This document shows positions 61,625-64,000 of a stretch of 64,000 bases of DNA, piece by piece. Each line of letters starts with the position of its first letter. The first letter of the stretch is position 1. The stretch comes from Microbacterium pumilum (GTDB lineage: Bacteria > Actinomycetota > Actinomycetes > Actinomycetales > Microbacteriaceae), in contig NZ_BAAAOH010000001.1 in NCBI RefSeq assembly GCF_039530225.1, forward strand, positions 4,340,001 to 4,404,000, given 5' to 3'. The position numbers and the translations under genes are program-made. Below the pieces are notes generated by a model. It was not told where the DNA came from. It was given only the letters and a program-made list of their open reading frames with translations, and did not search any database.

Positions 61625-61948
61625 ATGACACACATCATGTTCGGACGCATAGAAGTTGCCCGCGTCGATGAGCATTGTTGGCGTCTCTGCGACGCAACCC
61701 TCCCTGAGGACGATCCGAGACGGGTCATCGCACTCGCAGAGCTGAAGGACGAGCACGTCACAGTTCTTTGGCTCAGGGAGCGGAACAGTCGAAGCACGTT
61801 CGCCACCTTCGAGCAAGCACTAGGCGCCGCCGAGAAGATCGCCTACAAGGCGGATCGCAGGCGCGCAAGCCGCCCGGTTCCGATCCCGCATTTCCCTCCG
61901 CGCCGACACGCTCTCGGATCGTTGCAGTCAGACTCCAATCGGACGTAG
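61625..61948 (+). CDS. Hypothetical protein, 107 aa
   Basis: MTHIMFGRIEVARVDEHCWR start with GAGG 6-7 nt upstream. A single Cys/Trp pair and helix FEQALGAAEKIAYKADRRR; basic C-terminus. Not recognised; appears as a lone gene of Microbacteriaceae type. Confidence 0.6.
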   Translation: MTHIMFGRIEVARVDEHCWRLCDATLPEDDPRRVIALAELKDEHVTVLWLRERNSRSTFATFEQALGAAEKIAYKADRRRASRPVPIPHFPPRRHALGSLQSDSNRT

Positions 61949-62049
61949 GCAACCGGCTTTGGCGATCTCCTTGGAACGGCGGGAGTCCCCGCCGGCTGGG
62001 CTCGACCAGGGGTGCAGCGTGTACAGCGGCACTCCTCGCCATCTGCGCG

Positions 62050-62613
62050 CTACTTATTGTCGTCGGCTTCCGCCTTCGCCACCGCCTTGGCGTCCGTGGC
62101 CACCGCGTCGTCCACTGCCTTCTCGACGATCTTGTCGGCCTTCTCGAGCGCCTTGCGGATCCTCACCTCGCCCGGGTCGGACACGAGGGCGATGATGCCG
62201 GAGTGGCCCGGCTCGATCGCGTCCTGCAATCCCTCCGCCAGCTCCTTCTTGTGGTGGCGCTCACGCAACTTCCCGATGATCCCTCCACCCGCGCCCACGA
62301 CCAGGACGCTGCCGAGGATCGAGGGCGGAAACAGGATGCCGACAACGGCGCCGCCGACAGCTCCCCAGCCGAGGCCCTCGCGTGTGCTGTGATCGGTGAC
62401 CTTCTGCACCTCGAGCTTGCCGGTGTCGTCGCGCTTGACGACCAGGACGCCTTCGATCTTGACTGTCGCTCCGTCTTCGACCTCCTTGAGGGCCTGGTAG
62501 GCCTCCAACGCGACGTCGACGTCGGCGAAGTCGGCAGCGATGAGCGTGTACGCACCGTCGCTGACGGCTGCGACCGCGATCTCGTCCGCCGCGGCGGGTG
62601 TCTCATCAGTCAT
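62050..62613 (-). CDS. DUF1269 family membrane-associated protein
   Basis: 187 residues: N-terminal beta strands (YTLIAADFADVDVALEAYQ) and VKIEGVLVVKRDDTGKLEV, then GWGAVGGAVVGILFPPSIL as a hydrophobic segment followed by HSGIIALVSDPGEVRIRKAL and a Lys/Ala-rich helical tail, matching DUF1269. Role unknown, possibly membrane stress. Confidence 0.87.
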   Translation of the reverse strand: MTDETPAAADEIAVAAVSDGAYTLIAADFADVDVALEAYQALKEVEDGATVKIEGVLVVKRDDTGKLEVQKVTDHSTREGLGWGAVGGAVVGILFPPSILGSVLVVGAGGGIIGKLRERHHKKELAEGLQDAIEPGHSGIIALVSDPGEVRIRKALEKADKIVEKAVDDAVATDAKAVAKAEADDNK

Positions 62614-62936
62614 GTCGGTTCTCCTTTGGCTCCAGCGACCTTCTGACGGTCGTCAGTATAGGGAGCGCGTGCATATGGGTGACAGACCAGCTACAGCGGT
62701 CAGACATGCCGGTCCAGGATCCCTGTCCGGGCCGTGCCCGAAGTGGAGACCTGGGCGGGGCGATCGATTCGGATCCCTCAGCGGCCAGGGTGACCAAGGG
62801 GCTTCGATCCAGGATTGCTGATCTTGATACCCGGGCTGGTGGAACGGTGACTTGGGCGCAAGGCCGGCCGCGCAGTTCATCGAGGATCGCTCTGCCCGTA
62901 GCGGTCCAACCTGTTGTCGGGGCCTCGCATGATTGC
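62614..62936. other. Intergenic region
   Basis: 323 bp; no supported gene or RNA. Open frames overlap each other on both strands without ribosome sites. Confidence 0.5.
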
Positions 62937-63677
62937 TCAAGGTGCGCCAAGGGTGTGAAGCGGTTGCGTGAGTGCGCGGGATCGCGTGCCGTCGTGGTCG
63001 GCGACTTCTGCAAGGAACCGTTCGATGAGCATCCGCAGAGATCGCTGGAGTGCGGACGCGGTCACCGTCGCTGACCTGCTTCGCAGCAGGGCGTCCAGGT
63101 CCGCGGCGGGGAGATGGTCGACGTCGCGGCCGTGCCACGGGTTCAGCCCGTGCCGGACGCAGGCGAGCGCGATGATCTGGTTGCGAAGATCGTCGAGCAT
63201 CATCACTGCTTGCCACAGTTTGCCGCGGGCGATGGCTGAACGAGCGTGGAGGGCGTACAGCCATCCCATTCCGATGAGCGCGTCGAGGTCAGGCGCGGAC
63301 GGGGTGGATGGTGGGTTTGCCGTGCCGAAGACGAGATGGAAGCTCTCACCGGTGCCGCGGAACTCGCCGTACTTCCAGAAAGACAGGTCGATCTGGAGAG
63401 AGGTTGTCAGCAGGAAGACACGGTATCGCGCTCCCGCGAAGACATCGAGCGTGTCTGCGACGTCGAATCGATCGTCGATCCATCGAGTCCACGCGTCGAC
63501 AATCGTCGGTTCGTCAGCATCCGGTGCCAGTTGCAGCACCAAGTCGATGTCCGACCAGGCGTCTTCCTCGCCTCGTGCCGCCGATCCCACCAGAGCGGCA
63601 CCGACGATCTGATCATCGTTTCGCGCATGGGCGATCAGATCATCGCGAATACGCAAGCGGTCAGCAACGGCGAACAT
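62937..63677 (-). CDS. Nucleotidyltransferase-domain protein
   Basis: 246 residues. NTase core GSAARGEEDAWSDIDLVLQL with catalytic Asp pair, FAGARYRVFLLTTSLQIDLSF as the third Asp strand, and a helical C-terminal part (ALIGMGWLYALHARSAIARG) like streptomycin-type adenylyltransferases. May modify aminoglycosides or another small molecule; specificity unknown. Confidence 0.82.
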   Translation of the reverse strand: MFAVADRLRIRDDLIAHARNDDQIVGAALVGSAARGEEDAWSDIDLVLQLAPDADEPTIVDAWTRWIDDRFDVADTLDVFAGARYRVFLLTTSLQIDLSFWKYGEFRGTGESFHLVFGTANPPSTPSAPDLDALIGMGWLYALHARSAIARGKLWQAVMMLDDLRNQIIALACVRHGLNPWHGRDVDHLPAADLDALLRSRSATVTASALQRSLRMLIERFLAEVADHDGTRSRALTQPLHTLGAP

Positions 63678-64000
63678 GCTTCCACTTCACTCGCGATGTC
63701 GGCGAGCGTCAACACATTGCAGACGCTCTCCCGCCCGCGTGTGGATCCATATACGGGCATGCATCCTCCTGAACGGACGTGCCGGATATGGCTCTAGCCA
63801 CGTTGACTGATTGAGTCCGGCACGTCCTCGTACGGGCGATGCGCGTGCAAGGGTCGTCGCGTAAAGGCTTGAGCGCGTGCGATTCCCCGCCTCGCACCCG
63901 CAATACTCGCAGGCTCGAGGGACGTGAGGGACACCGCTCGGACGTCAGGCAGGGGCTCCCCGCCTGCGACGGACGATCGCGGTGCTAGAGGTTCTGGGCG
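63678..64000. other. Right edge of window
   Basis: 323 bp at the window edge; only short, Arg-rich open frames were seen and no gene could be supported. Confidence 0.45.

Overview
The window is high-GC DNA with strong G/C bias at third codon positions, frequent GTG starts, four-base ATGA/GTGA gene overlaps and AGGAGG-type ribosome binding sites. Together with actinobacterial families (LanKC-like kinase-cyclase, F420/FMN split-barrel proteins, DrrA-type ABC exporter, MalT-like LuxR regulators, choice-of-anchor/Ig-like secreted proteins, HAF repeats, a Microbacterium-phage-style endolysin), this points to an actinobacterium, most likely of the Microbacteriaceae. The genus is an inference. No rRNA, tRNA, CRISPR array or complete insertion sequence was recognised. 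The window is a chromosomal accessory-rich segment of about 60 protein genes in short operons.

Layout. 0-4.7 kb: acetyltransferase, MFS permease, an ArsR/SRPBCC/DUF998 operon with two palindromic operator-like sites, and a split-barrel flavin/F420 protein. 4.8-8.7 kb: a compact minus-strand ribosomal-peptide (RiPP) operon: Cys/Ser-rich precursor-like protein, HopA1-like lyase, and a Ser/Thr kinase fused to a LanC cyclase. 9-14.2 kb: MFS permease, SRPBCC protein, P-loop kinase, secreted protein, CE2-like SGNH esterase, 2H phosphoesterase. 14.4-16.4 kb: a phage-lysis-like island (VanY endolysin with an internal start, two small membrane proteins). 16.6-18.8 kb: ceramidase-like membrane protein, NTF2-like protein, methyltransferase. 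19.1-24.9 kb: a 1656-residue DUF4157 (eCIS-core) toxin-like protein translationally coupled to a candidate immunity protein made of two internal repeats.

25-38.3 kb: secreted and membrane proteins, an ECF sigma/anti-sigma/lipoprotein operon, a 48-bp repeat in two copies about 5 kb apart, a zinc-finger gene and an inverted remnant of it, a truncated haemoglobin, an eight-repeat HAF protein, and a ferritin-like gene broken by a 4-bp tandem duplication. 38.4-43.1 kb: FAD monooxygenase, HSL-type esterase, split-barrel protein, and a two-gene membrane operon. 43.2-49.2 kb: MalT-like LuxR regulator and a 3-hydroxybutyrate-type uptake/oxidation operon with divergent LysR. 49.4-54.8 kb: conserved hypothetical, acetyltransferase, and an ABC exporter plus two-component system operon. 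55-64 kb: S51 peptidase-like protein, YdeI-like protein, PhoD phosphatase, a 16-C homopolymer, a DksA/TraR-type zinc-finger gene behind a leaderless 54-codon upstream ORF and an intrinsic terminator, an SDR, DUF1269 and a nucleotidyltransferase.

The most noteworthy systems are the RiPP operon (kinase-cyclase with the lyase supplied in trans by a HopA1-like protein), the DUF4157 toxin/immunity pair, the attenuator-like leader of the DksA/TraR gene, and the in-frame internal translation start of the endolysin. All functional statements rest on reading the sequence; no database search was run.
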